In this document: positions 26,194 to 34,775 of the stretch, in pieces
Layout: each line of letters starts with the position of its first letter
Position numbering within the stretch: the stretch's first letter is position 1
NCBI RefSeq assembly: GCF_014191355.1
Contig: NZ_JACHWM010000020.1
Location: 1-64,000 of the forward strand
DNA from: Methylobacterium sp. R2-1
GTDB lineage: Bacteria > Pseudomonadota > Alphaproteobacteria > Rhizobiales > Beijerinckiaceae
Direction: 5' to 3'
Length of the DNA stretch: 64,000 bases
Position numbers and translations under genes: made by a program
Notes under the pieces: generated by a model
What the model saw: only the letters and a program-made list of their open reading frames with translations
Told to the model about the DNA's origin: nothing
The model's database searches: none

Positions 26194-27081
26194 ATGGATC
26201 GCGACCTGTGGTCGGGGCTCGCCGTTTTCGCGGCCATCGTCGAGGCCGGCAGCTTCGCCCGGGCCGCAGTGCGCCTCGGTCTATCCGCCTCCGCCCTCAG
26301 CCACGGCATGCGAACGCTCGAAGCCAAGCTTGGCGTCCGACTCCTCGATCGGACCACGCGCTCGCTTGCCCCGACGCAGGCCGGTGCAGATCTCCTGCAG
26401 AGCCTGCGTCCGGCCCTGGCATCCGTCGAAGGGGCGCTCGGCGCCCTGGAGATGAACCGTGAACGGCCCGCCGGTCGTATCCGGGTGAACGCGCATCGAC
26501 CGGCGGCCGTGCACGTTGTCCTCCCTCGCCTAACGGGGTTCGCGGTCAGCTATCCAGACATTGCGGTGGAACTCGTGGTCAATGACGGCCTCGTGGACAT
26601 CGTGGCCGAACGCTTTGATTGCGGGGTTCGACACGAGGGCGAACTGCAGCGCGACATGATCTCGGTGCGGATCAGCGATCCCGTGCCACTCGTCTTCGTA
26701 GCCGCGCCCGCCTACCTTGAAGCCTGCGAGGCCCCGGGTGCGCCCGACGACCTCGGCCAGCACCGCTGCCTCTGCTACCGCTACACCTCCTCGGGCACGA
26801 TCCACGTCTGGGAGTTCGAGCGGAACGGGCGTCGGTTCGAGCGTGCGGTGACCAGCTCCTTCGTCACAAACGATGTCGACGTAATGCGCGACGCCGCAGT
26901 CGCGGCGCTCGGTATTGCCTGCCTGCCGCGGCCACATGTGAATGGTCACTTGGGGAGTGGCGCGCTCGTCGAAGTGCTTGCCGGGTGGGCACCGGTTCTG
27001 CCGCCGAACCACCTCTACTATCCAAGCCGTCGACAGCCCAGCGCGGCATTCCGTGCCTTTGTAGAGGCTATGCGTGTGTGA
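26194..27081 (+). CDS. LysR-family transcription regulator
   Basis: The N-terminal winged helix is clear: LAVFAAIVEAGSFARAAVRL, LSASALSHGMRTLEAKLGVR, LLDRTTRSLAPTQAG. The effector domain follows (AGRIRVNAHRPAAVHVVLPR ... FDCGVRHEGELQRDMISVRI). The 295-residue length is normal. It most resembles the LysR subgroup that sits beside SDR or AKR oxidoreductases, and the divergent aldo/keto reductase is the likely target. Confidence 0.92.
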   Translation: MDRDLWSGLAVFAAIVEAGSFARAAVRLGLSASALSHGMRTLEAKLGVRLLDRTTRSLAPTQAGADLLQSLRPALASVEGALGALEMNRERPAGRIRVNAHRPAAVHVVLPRLTGFAVSYPDIAVELVVNDGLVDIVAERFDCGVRHEGELQRDMISVRISDPVPLVFVAAPAYLEACEAPGAPDDLGQHRCLCYRYTSSGTIHVWEFERNGRRFERAVTSSFVTNDVDVMRDAAVAALGIACLPRPHVNGHLGSGALVEVLAGWAPVLPPNHLYYPSRRQPSAAFRAFVEAMRV

Positions 27082-27341
27082 GCGGCTACAGGTCCGCTTT
27101 CTCCTGCTTAGCGGACGTTCGAAGCGACAGCTGGGGAAGTCCGCAAGGGGTCAAGATCGAACCTCCGGCCGCCACGTTTACAGAAGCTGGAAAGAAGGCT
27201 GGGAACGAACGACGCTAAAGCGGCTCCTCTCATTTCGTACAGCTTCGAAGGTCGCCGGATGCCCTCCTCCGCCGGAACGTTCGTTTCGCTCACCAGATTG
27301 CTCCTCAGAGTGAGCGCAAAGCGTGAGGTGCCCGTGGACTC

Positions 27342-28343
27342 ATGACGATACCTGCACATCCAATAGATCCGCCGAGGCCCTGTCGAACTCTCTTAGTCGC
27401 GACCATGCGAAACGAAGGACCGTACATACCAGAATGGCTCGCCTACCACCGTGCCATCGGATTTACAGATATTGTCATTTGCACGAACGATTGTGTCGAC
27501 GGTTCACCCGCACTCCTCGACCGCCTTCAGGCTCTCGGTTTGCTCACCCATTTGCCCCATATCGTTGCGCCGGGAGACAAGCCCCAACTCGCCGCCTATG
27601 CCCGCGCCGAGTCACTGCCCATCTTGAAAGAGGCAGACTGGGTGATGGTGCTCGATGCAGACGAGTTCCTCAACATCCATGTCGGCGAGGGGCGCGTGCT
27701 AGACCTGATCAGGGCCATTCCCGGAAGCACCGCCGCTCTCGTCAATTGGCGCATATTCGGAAGTTCCGGTCACCGCACATGGTCTCCGAGCTTCGTGACG
27801 GAGCGGTACACCCGGGCAGCACCTCTCGGACACGGCGTCAATCGGCCTTACAAGACGCTCTTCACGAGGACCGAAGCTTACGACTGCAAGCTGTTGCCGC
27901 ATCAGCCACGCTTCCCACGCCCGGAGGCACTGCGCACACTTCGCTATGTTGATGGAGCAGGTTCAACACTGCCCGCCCGCTTCTACGATGAGTCATGCGA
28001 GGACTTTCTGCAATCAGAGCCGGGAGCAGTCTCCTGGAAGCTCGCGCAGATCAACCACTACAATACCCGTTCCTGGGAGGACTATATCGTCAAGCACCGG
28101 CGAGGCGGTGGCCTGAACGTCGATTGGGCGCGCGAGGCGAACTGGCCTGTCTTTGACCGTAATGAGGAGGAAGATCTCAGCATCGCGGCCAAGCTGCCAG
28201 CAGTCAGGGCCAGCTACGACAATCTCTTGATGGATGAGGGAATCCGTACTCTCCACGAGCAATGCTGCCACTTCTACGCGGCGCATGTCGGTGTGCTAGC
28301 GCGCGATGTCACCGCAGCCTACTGCGGCTCAGAACCATGTTGA
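27342..28343 (+). CDS. Family 2-like glycosyltransferase
   Basis: The start region CRTLLVATMRNEGPYIPEWL and AYHRAIGFTDIVICTNDCVD match the Glyco_tranf_2_4 type. The metal-binding motif is LDADEFLNIHVGEGR. Later features are GHGVNRPYKTLFTRT and INHYNTRSWEDYIVKHRRGG. It should transfer a sugar from a nucleotide donor, probably to a surface polysaccharide or lipid. It forms a likely operon with the next gene, 12 bases downstream. Confidence 0.8.
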   Translation: MTIPAHPIDPPRPCRTLLVATMRNEGPYIPEWLAYHRAIGFTDIVICTNDCVDGSPALLDRLQALGLLTHLPHIVAPGDKPQLAAYARAESLPILKEADWVMVLDADEFLNIHVGEGRVLDLIRAIPGSTAALVNWRIFGSSGHRTWSPSFVTERYTRAAPLGHGVNRPYKTLFTRTEAYDCKLLPHQPRFPRPEALRTLRYVDGAGSTLPARFYDESCEDFLQSEPGAVSWKLAQINHYNTRSWEDYIVKHRRGGGLNVDWAREANWPVFDRNEEEDLSIAAKLPAVRASYDNLLMDEGIRTLHEQCCHFYAAHVGVLARDVTAAYCGSEPC

Positions 28344-28355
28344 GGGCGACGGATC

Positions 28356-29171
28356 GTGGCGGAACCTTTCACCTTCGGCATCCCCCTAATCGCGCGTGAT
28401 GCTGCTTCGAACTGGCCGCTGGTTGAGGCGCTGCTCGGCTTGACCCTCAGGTCGGTCGCGGCTCAGACCGATCCGTCGTTCCGGGTGGTCATCGCTGGAC
28501 ATGACCGACCAGCCATTGCGCCCTTTGACCCTCGGATTACCTTCATCGCCGCCGATTGGCCGGCCGAATCCGTCCGTCCTGACAATCTCGACAGTGGACG
28601 CAAGAAGCACCTGATTTCACAACATATTCTTGCGCAAGGCGGCGGCCTGCTGATGTTCCTCGACAGCGACGACTGGATCGACCGCCGGCTTGTTGAGGCG
28701 GCACGGACCATGATCCCGTCCAAGGCACTGGGCGGCTACATCGCTAACGGATTCATTGCCGACATTCGAGCGAACCGAGCCGTCCACCTGCCAGATGAGC
28801 ACATCTTCGACGGCGGCTTTCAGCGTCTGTGCGGTTCGAGCGTCGTCGCGCGGCTTGTCCCCGAAGCGCCTGATGCGCTACGCCGCGACCCCCACGCTGT
28901 CCTGCACGAGCACTATCGTTGGCCGGAGACCGCGCAGGAGCGCGGCGGGGAGGCTGTCCCGCTGCCCGTGAACGGCGTGTACGTGATCAACAGCTCTGTG
29001 AATCACTCGGAAGTTCACGGCCCCTTCAGTTCCTGGCGCCGCAGTTTGAGCAGCGCAGTTGGGAAAGCTGGCTTTCCGATGAGCGATGAGTTTTTGTCGG
29101 AGTTTGGGCTGAGGGCGCAGGACGTCGCGCAAACTCTTGGGCGCCATTTGCGGGGATTGCAGATGGGGTGA
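28356..29171 (+). CDS. Putative glycosyltransferase (GT-A-like)
   Basis: A GTG start follows GAGGG 14 bases after the preceding gene. The product has FGIPLIARDAASNWPLVEAL, a DxD-like LMFLDSDDWIDRRLVEAA, and VNHSEVHGPFSSWRR near the end. This suits a GT-A-fold transferase of the kind annotated as a glycosyltransferase in this order. Pairing with the preceding glycosyltransferase suggests they decorate the same surface glycan. Confidence 0.65.
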   Translation: MAEPFTFGIPLIARDAASNWPLVEALLGLTLRSVAAQTDPSFRVVIAGHDRPAIAPFDPRITFIAADWPAESVRPDNLDSGRKKHLISQHILAQGGGLLMFLDSDDWIDRRLVEAARTMIPSKALGGYIANGFIADIRANRAVHLPDEHIFDGGFQRLCGSSVVARLVPEAPDALRRDPHAVLHEHYRWPETAQERGGEAVPLPVNGVYVINSSVNHSEVHGPFSSWRRSLSSAVGKAGFPMSDEFLSEFGLRAQDVAQTLGRHLRGLQMG

Positions 29172-29331
29172 ATCCAGCCAAGAGTTCGCCTCGACCGTGT
29201 TAGACATCGTGCCAGAAGTTAATGCGTCCTGTGTTCCGCTCTGTGCCACCTCCGGACCCTCGGCATACGTGGCTAGAATGGCCGCTTGGCTCCCGAGAGC
29301 TGCCCTGGGCTTAGAATAGTCGGTCCGGCGG

Positions 29332-29976
29332 CTACAACATCCTCGAGCGGCGGTCGTCCAACCCCGAGGGGAGCGTGTAGCGCGCTGCGCCACGTGTTAC
29401 AGTTCTAGGAAATCCTGTGGGTTCAGGCGGTCTGAGCGCAAACCTGCTATCGTAATGGCCACCGCGACCTGTCGATGCTGGCCGTGAATGGCCGCGGAAG
29501 GCTTGCATGAGGCGATGCGTTGCCCTCGTACTGTAGTGGGCGAAGAATGCCTCGACCTCGTCGAGCATGCCGGGTCGCAGGTCGTCGAGCGCGTGGATGT
29601 GCGCGTGGGTTCGGGCCTTCACGGCCACGCCGACCAGCCGATCGTTGCGTTCCCAGGTGCCGTCCCGCTCGCACTGCTCGGCCTCGATGACGCCGACTAG
29701 GCGCGCCTCCAGCAGACAGCCCGGGAAGGCGGGCGCATCCAGCAGGAGCAGGACGTCGAGCGGGTCCCCGTCGGCGCCCTTCGTCGAGGGGATCATGCCG
29801 AAGTCGTAGGGGAAGCTCGTGGCTTCGGGCAGGACCATCTTGAACAGGAAGGCGCCGAACGCGTCCGCGTAGGCGTACTTGTTTGGGCTGCCCTTCGGGG
29901 TCTCGACGACGACATGGACGTGGCCGTCCTCACCGAAGGTGGGCAGGCGGCTAAGGGGCGGGATGGTCTGGGTCAA
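29332..29976 (-). CDS. ppa: Family I inorganic pyrophosphatase with altered C-terminus
   Basis: A TTG at 29976 with GGAG upstream gives the family-like start (LTQTIPPLSRLPTFGED). Catalytic residues are present: ETPKGSPNKYAY, FPYDFGMIPSTKGADGDPLD with the metal-binding aspartates, and VGVAVKARTHAHIHALDDL. It hydrolyses pyrophosphate. After EAFFAHY (near 29535) the frame becomes Arg/Ser-rich. A neighbouring frame gives a better continuation (QYEGNASPHASL ... SRWPLR), so a one-base indel has probably replaced the last 30 or so residues. The catalytic core should survive; stability is uncertain. The TTG start is tentative. Confidence 0.8.
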   Translation of the reverse strand: MTQTIPPLSRLPTFGEDGHVHVVVETPKGSPNKYAYADAFGAFLFKMVLPEATSFPYDFGMIPSTKGADGDPLDVLLLLDAPAFPGCLLEARLVGVIEAEQCERDGTWERNDRLVGVAVKARTHAHIHALDDLRPGMLDEVEAFFAHYSTRATHRLMQAFRGHSRPASTGRGGHYDSRFALRPPEPTGFPRTVTRGAARYTLPSGLDDRRSRML

Positions 29977-30108
29977 GGTCGGGCTCCGGCGCGGCGCCGC
30001 GATGGAGCCGCAGCTTGGGCAACCCGGGAGGGGGGCGCGGGGTCCGCGGGCGGACCCGGGCGCCGGGCGCGCTCGACTCCGCAGTGGCAGCGTAATGGGT
30101 GACGTCAC

Positions 30109-30553
30109 CTAGCACGCGTTCTTCCGGAAAAGCCCCGTCGAGGAGCGTCCAGGTGCAGCGACCACTCTTTCATGTCCGGGCCCCACGATGACTGCCTCGG
30201 ACGGGAACGGCGGATATGATGGCGGAGCGAAAGATCTCGAACGCGAAGACGTCGCGCCCGCGCTCGTCCGCATGGGTCAGGAAGCCCGTCCGCTCTCGCC
30301 TCAACTACGCCGTCAGGCGCCGTTCGGCCGTGGCACCCAGCACGAACCAGGCGCCCAAGTCGTCGCGCCACTGCACCGTCTCGCCGACCACCGGTCGGCT
30401 CGGCCGAGGCGTCCTCATGCATCACCTCCCCGCGGTGGGCGAGCCAGCGCATCTCTCCGGTGTCCGCCATCCGGACGCGCATCTCCGCCTAGGGCAGCTC
30501 AGCCGGCCTCGCCCACGCTTGGGTCGAGCAACGGGCCGCCCTCAGAGACGAGA
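30109..30553. other. Gene graveyard left of the transglutaminase remnant
   Basis: Short family-like pieces lie on the minus strand: a PAS piece at 30390-30482 and a fragment reading ETVQWRDDLGAWFVLGAT, then a TAG, then FLTHADERGRDVFAFEIF. No intact gene is present. Confidence 0.4.
30390..30482 (-). pseudogene. PAS-domain fragment
   Basis: The frame reads MRVRMADTGEMRWLAHRGEV. This matches the end of a PAS_3 domain; the kinase at 34776 has RIRRPDTGETRWMARRGQAV in the same place. It is a fragment only, unlinked to any kinase core. Confidence 0.45.
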
Positions 30554-31035
30554 GTGTTGACCGAGGTAACCGAAAGGGTTTCGGCAGGCACGACGCCGAG
30601 CAGATTGCAGGACGAAGGCACACGGTCCCCCAGCCAAACTCTGTTGCTGGGCAGAGGCACCTGTCGGGATCTGGCCACGCTGTTCGTCGAGGCGGTCCTC
30701 AGCCTCGGCTTCGGAGCCCGCGTCGTCTCGGGCTAGCTCTATGATCCGGCTGACGGCCTATTGGGCTCGGCCGACGGCGGTACTACCCATGTTTGGTCCG
30801 AGGTCTACCTCCCGGGGAAGGGGTGGATCACCTTCGATCCGACCAACCGAAGCGTGGGGGCGCGAACCTCATCCCGGTTTCCGTGGCGTGCGATATCCGC
30901 CAAGCCATCCCGGCGACCGGCAGCTTCATCGGACCATCCGATACCTTCCTGGAGATGTTCGTCGAGGTTAGCGTTCGCGGCCGTTCTGCCCTGCATGGCC
31001 TGTGCATAGCCCAGAACATCCCAAGTGGGGCTTAG
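30554..31035 (+). pseudogene. Transglutaminase-like protein, C-terminal half, with TAG and frameshift
   Basis: The sequence reads GTCRDLATLFVEAVLSLGFG with the catalytic Cys, then a TAG at 30734-30736 where family members have Tyr, then LYDPADGLLGSADGGTTHVW with the catalytic His, and WITFDPTNRSVG with the Asp. Near 30862 the frame shifts, and GANLIPVSVACDIRQAIPAT, then GSFIGPSDTFLEM, completes the C-terminus. Cys, His and Asp are all still encoded. The N-terminal beta domain is missing. It is a clear decayed gene. Confidence 0.75.
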
Positions 31036-31256
31036 GCAAGCACGAGCCCGCCGAACTCCTTGCCGGACGGCGCGCCAGGACCACGGAGGAATGCCGGCTC
31101 AGCTTGGGCTTCATCACCCTTGATGAGGCTGGCACTATCCGGAAGCTGCGTTCGGCGCAGCCTCATGTTCGCCTTCGTCATCTGCCACTGAGCTGACACG
31201 ACTGACACTATGCGCCCGATGCATCGGTGCCGGACCGTCGTTGACGAAATCCCATA

Positions 31257-34200
31257 ATGCCGAGCCAGATTGACCGCATGTCGCTGCGTCCATCCTTTCC
31301 CCAATCCGCCTTTCTCTCGGGTGGTGGGCACATGGGTGCACAGATGCGAGCCCACGACTGGTCCGCCTCGCCCCTCGGCTGGCCCGAGACTTGGCCGCAG
31401 TGGCTGCGCTCGGCCGTGAGCCTGATGCTCGGCTCCAAGTTCCCGATGTTCGTCGCCTCGGGGCCGGACCTCGGCTTCGTCTACAACGACGCCTATGCCG
31501 ACATCCTCGGTGATAAGCACCCAGGCGCTCTCGGGCGGCGTTTTCAGGACGTTTGGGCCGAGATCTGGTCAGACCTCCTGCCGCTCGTCGACGCGGCCAT
31601 GGCAGGCGAGGCGACCTGGGCGGAGAACCTCCCGCTCACGATGAACCGGCGGGGCTACGACGAGCTGACCTACTTCACCTTCTCGTACTCCCCCGTTCGG
31701 GACGATGCCGGCGCAGTCACTGGAATGTGCTGCATCTGCACGGAGACGACTGCCAAGGTCCAGGCTGAGGAAGCTCTCCGTGCGAGCGAGGCGCGAGCCT
31801 CCGGCGTGCTGGAGGGTATGACCGAGGGGTTCATGCTCCTCGACCGCGATTTCCGGACCTTGCAGATCAACGCGGAAGGTCTCCGTCTTGAGGGACGCCC
31901 GGCGAGCGAGATCGTGGGCCGCTCACATTGGGACGCATACCCAGGCGCGGAGCATCTGCCGGTCGGGCAGCTCTATAAGCGCGTGATGCAGGAGCGGATC
32001 CCAGGAACGCTGGAGCACCGTTACGTCTGGCCGGACGGCCACGCCGTTTGGCTGGAGGTTCGGGTCTATCCCTCGCTCGATGGCGTTGCTGTCTTCTACC
32101 GCGACGTGAGCAAGCGCCGAGAACGTGAGGAGGCACTGCGCGAGGCCGAGGCACGGCTGCGAGGGCTTGCCGATAACTTGCCGGGCGGCATGGTCTACCA
32201 GATCGCGATGAATCGTGACGGCTCGAACCGGCGCTTTCTCTACGTATCACGTGGCTTCGAGCGCATGACTGGCGTTCCGGCCGAGGCCGCACTGCTTGAC
32301 CCGGCAGCAGCCTACGACCTGATTCTGCCCGAGTATCGTGCGGGCCTTGAAGCGGCGGAGCACGCCGCCATCGGGGACCTGACGCCCTTCGACTTCGAGG
32401 CTCCGTTCCGGCGGGCCGATGGCGAGGTGCGCTGGAGCCGCATCATCTGCGCGCCTCGCGAGTTGGCGGACGGTTCGCTGGCACTGGACGGCATCCAAAT
32501 CGACGACACGGCCCGCAAGCGGTTCGAGCAGCGTCTGCAGGAGAGCGAGGCCAAGTTTCAGGCCATCGCGAACTCAATCGACCAGATGGTCTGGTCGACT
32601 CTGCCCGATGGCAATCACGACTACTACAACCAGCGTTGGTACGACTACACCGGCATGCAGGGAGGATCGACTGACGGAGAAGGCTGGAACGGGATGTTCC
32701 ATCCAGACGATCAGGATCGCGCTTGGTCGACTTGGCGCCGCAGCCTCTCTACCGGCGAGCCATACCGCATCGAGTACCGCCTCCGGCACCGCTCCGGGCA
32801 GTACCGCTGGGTGCTCGGACGTGCGCAGGCCGTGCGCGACGAGGCAGGTAACATCTGCCGATGGTTCGGCACCTGCACGGATATCCAGGAGCTCGTCGAA
32901 GCACGGGACGTCCTCGCGCGCAATCGGGGTGAACTTGAGCGGCTGGTGGCGGAGCGAACGGCTGATCGGGATCGGATGTGGCGGCTGTCGACCGACATCA
33001 TGCTCGTCGCGCGCTACGACGCGACCATTGAGGCGGTGAACCCGGCCTGGGGAACGCTGCTCGGCTGGAGCGAATGGGAAGTCGTCGGACGCGCATTTAC
33101 CGACCTCGTTCATCCCGACGACCAAGCCGCTACCTTGGCCGAGGTGAGCAGACTGGCCGAGGGTCTGACTACCCTCAGGTTCGAGAATCGCTACCGACAT
33201 AGCGACGGCGGCTATCGCTGGCTTTCCTGGACGGCCGTGCCAGCCGAGGACCGCATCCACGCCGTCGGCCGCGATGTCACGGCCGAAAAGGAATCTGCTC
33301 AAGCCCTCGCCAGGACCGAGGAGGCCTTGCGGCAGTCGCAGAAGATGGAGGCCGTAGGTCAGCTCACCGGTGGCATCGCGCATGACTTCAACAACCTGCT
33401 CACCGGCATCTCGGGCAGCCTCGAACTGCTCCAGACCCGCATGAGCCAGGGCCGGCTGACGGACATCGACCGCTACATCAACGCCGCCCAGGGTGCCTCG
33501 AAGCGTGCCGCGGCCCTGACCCACCGGCTTCTCGCCTTCTCCCGCCGCCAGACGCTTGACCCTAAGCCAACCGACGTCAACCGCCTGGTCTCCGGTATGG
33601 AGGAGTTGATAAGGCGCACCATCGGCCCGGAGATCACCTTGGAGGTCGTTGGGACCTCGGGCTTATGGCCAGCGCTGGTCGATCCGAGCCAGCTTGAGAA
33701 TGCGCTGCTCAACCTCTGTATCAACGCCCGCGATGCGATGCCGGACGGCGGCCGCATTACCATCGAGACCGCCAACAAGTGGCTTGATGAACGCGGTGCC
33801 CGCGAGCGCGACCTGGAGCCCGGCCAGTACCTCTCGCTCTGCGTGACCGACACCGGCACCGGCATGCCACCCGAGGTCATCGCCAAGGCGTTCGAGCCGT
33901 TCTTTACCACCAAGCCCATCGGCCAGGGCACCGGTCTTGGCTTGTCGATGATCTACGGCTTTGTCCGTCAATCCGGTGGGCAGGTTCGGATCTACTCTGA
34001 GGTTGGTGATGGCACTACGATGTGCCTCTACCTCCCGCGCCACTATGGCCCCACGGATGGCAGCGATGAGATGCCAAACCTTTCCGACGCGCCGCGTGCG
34101 GAACAGGGACAGACCGTGCTCATCGTCGATGACGAGCCCACCGTCCGGATGCTGGTGACAGAGGTGCTGGAGGACCTCGGCTACACTGCCATCGAAGCCG

Positions 34201-34514
34201 CAGACGGGGCGGCCGGCCTCAAGGTGCTCCGGTCGGACGTCCGCATTGACCTGCTCGTCACCGACGTGGGTTTGCCCGGCGGCATGAACGGGCGCCAGAT
34301 GGCGGATGCCGGGCGTGTTGTCCGACCCGATCTCAAGGTGCTCTTCATTACCGGCTACGCCGAGAACGCTGTCGTCGGGAACGGATATCTCGAACCGGGC
34401 ATGCAGGTCCTGACGAAGCCCTTCGTCATGGAGGCGCTCGCCAGCCGCATCCGGGAGCTCATTGACGCGCCTGGACTGATTGCCGCGCCACACCGTGAGG
34501 GTCGGCAACGATGA
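31257..34514 (+). CDS. Hybrid histidine kinase with multiple PAS domains, 1085 aa
   Basis: Domains by eye: N-terminal PAS-like domain (AHDWSASPLGWPETWPQWL) at 30-170, PAS at 180-285, 295-425 (LADNLPGGMVYQIAM), 430-555 (IANSIDQMVWSTLPDG) and 580-690, dimerisation domain with His708 (GGIAHDFNNLLTGI), ATPase (NLCINARDAMPDGG, GTGLGLSMIYGFV), and a receiver with Asp1003 (LLVTDVGLPGGMNG). There are no membrane segments, so the kinase is cytoplasmic and senses through PAS ligands such as redox state, light or small molecules. The output partner is unknown. It is paralogous to the next kinase and to the N-terminus of the gene at 38602. Confidence 0.92.
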   Translation: MPSQIDRMSLRPSFPQSAFLSGGGHMGAQMRAHDWSASPLGWPETWPQWLRSAVSLMLGSKFPMFVASGPDLGFVYNDAYADILGDKHPGALGRRFQDVWAEIWSDLLPLVDAAMAGEATWAENLPLTMNRRGYDELTYFTFSYSPVRDDAGAVTGMCCICTETTAKVQAEEALRASEARASGVLEGMTEGFMLLDRDFRTLQINAEGLRLEGRPASEIVGRSHWDAYPGAEHLPVGQLYKRVMQERIPGTLEHRYVWPDGHAVWLEVRVYPSLDGVAVFYRDVSKRREREEALREAEARLRGLADNLPGGMVYQIAMNRDGSNRRFLYVSRGFERMTGVPAEAALLDPAAAYDLILPEYRAGLEAAEHAAIGDLTPFDFEAPFRRADGEVRWSRIICAPRELADGSLALDGIQIDDTARKRFEQRLQESEAKFQAIANSIDQMVWSTLPDGNHDYYNQRWYDYTGMQGGSTDGEGWNGMFHPDDQDRAWSTWRRSLSTGEPYRIEYRLRHRSGQYRWVLGRAQAVRDEAGNICRWFGTCTDIQELVEARDVLARNRGELERLVAERTADRDRMWRLSTDIMLVARYDATIEAVNPAWGTLLGWSEWEVVGRAFTDLVHPDDQAATLAEVSRLAEGLTTLRFENRYRHSDGGYRWLSWTAVPAEDRIHAVGRDVTAEKESAQALARTEEALRQSQKMEAVGQLTGGIAHDFNNLLTGISGSLELLQTRMSQGRLTDIDRYINAAQGASKRAAALTHRLLAFSRRQTLDPKPTDVNRLVSGMEELIRRTIGPEITLEVVGTSGLWPALVDPSQLENALLNLCINARDAMPDGGRITIETANKWLDERGARERDLEPGQYLSLCVTDTGTGMPPEVIAKAFEPFFTTKPIGQGTGLGLSMIYGFVRQSGGQVRIYSEVGDGTTMCLYLPRHYGPTDGSDEMPNLSDAPRAEQGQTVLIVDDEPTVRMLVTEVLEDLGYTAIEAADGAAGLKVLRSDVRIDLLVTDVGLPGGMNGRQMADAGRVVRPDLKVLFITGYAENAVVGNGYLEPGMQVLTKPFVMEALASRIRELIDAPGLIAAPHREGRQR

Positions 34515-34775
34515 GGGGCTTCGGTCTACGAAAGCTAGAGGCGGCACGCCGCCACGACCGATTCCGGTAGGCTGAAGGTGGTGCTGTAGTCGGGCGCGCT
34601 TTCGAACGTGAGGCGGAGCAGCGTGGCTGATCTCCGGCGGCCCCTTAGGTGGTTGCCTCGCTCAGGCCGCATGCAGCGCTACCTACGTCGCCATGAGAGC
34701 AACGCCGCGCGCATCTAGCGCCTTGCGGCACCCCGTTACTGCTGCAACTCAGAAAACCAAGCCTGCTACGAGGCC

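Noticed and set aside
620..30736. Genetic-code recoding (amber or ochre read as an amino acid)
   Set aside because: Both TAA and TAG occur, the lost residues differ between genes, and many other genes in the window end normally on these codons; gene decay is simpler.
34600..34660. Minus-strand reading LLRLTFESAPDYSTTF
   Set aside because: It looks codon-like and could be a gene end, but it is too short and has no match I can name.
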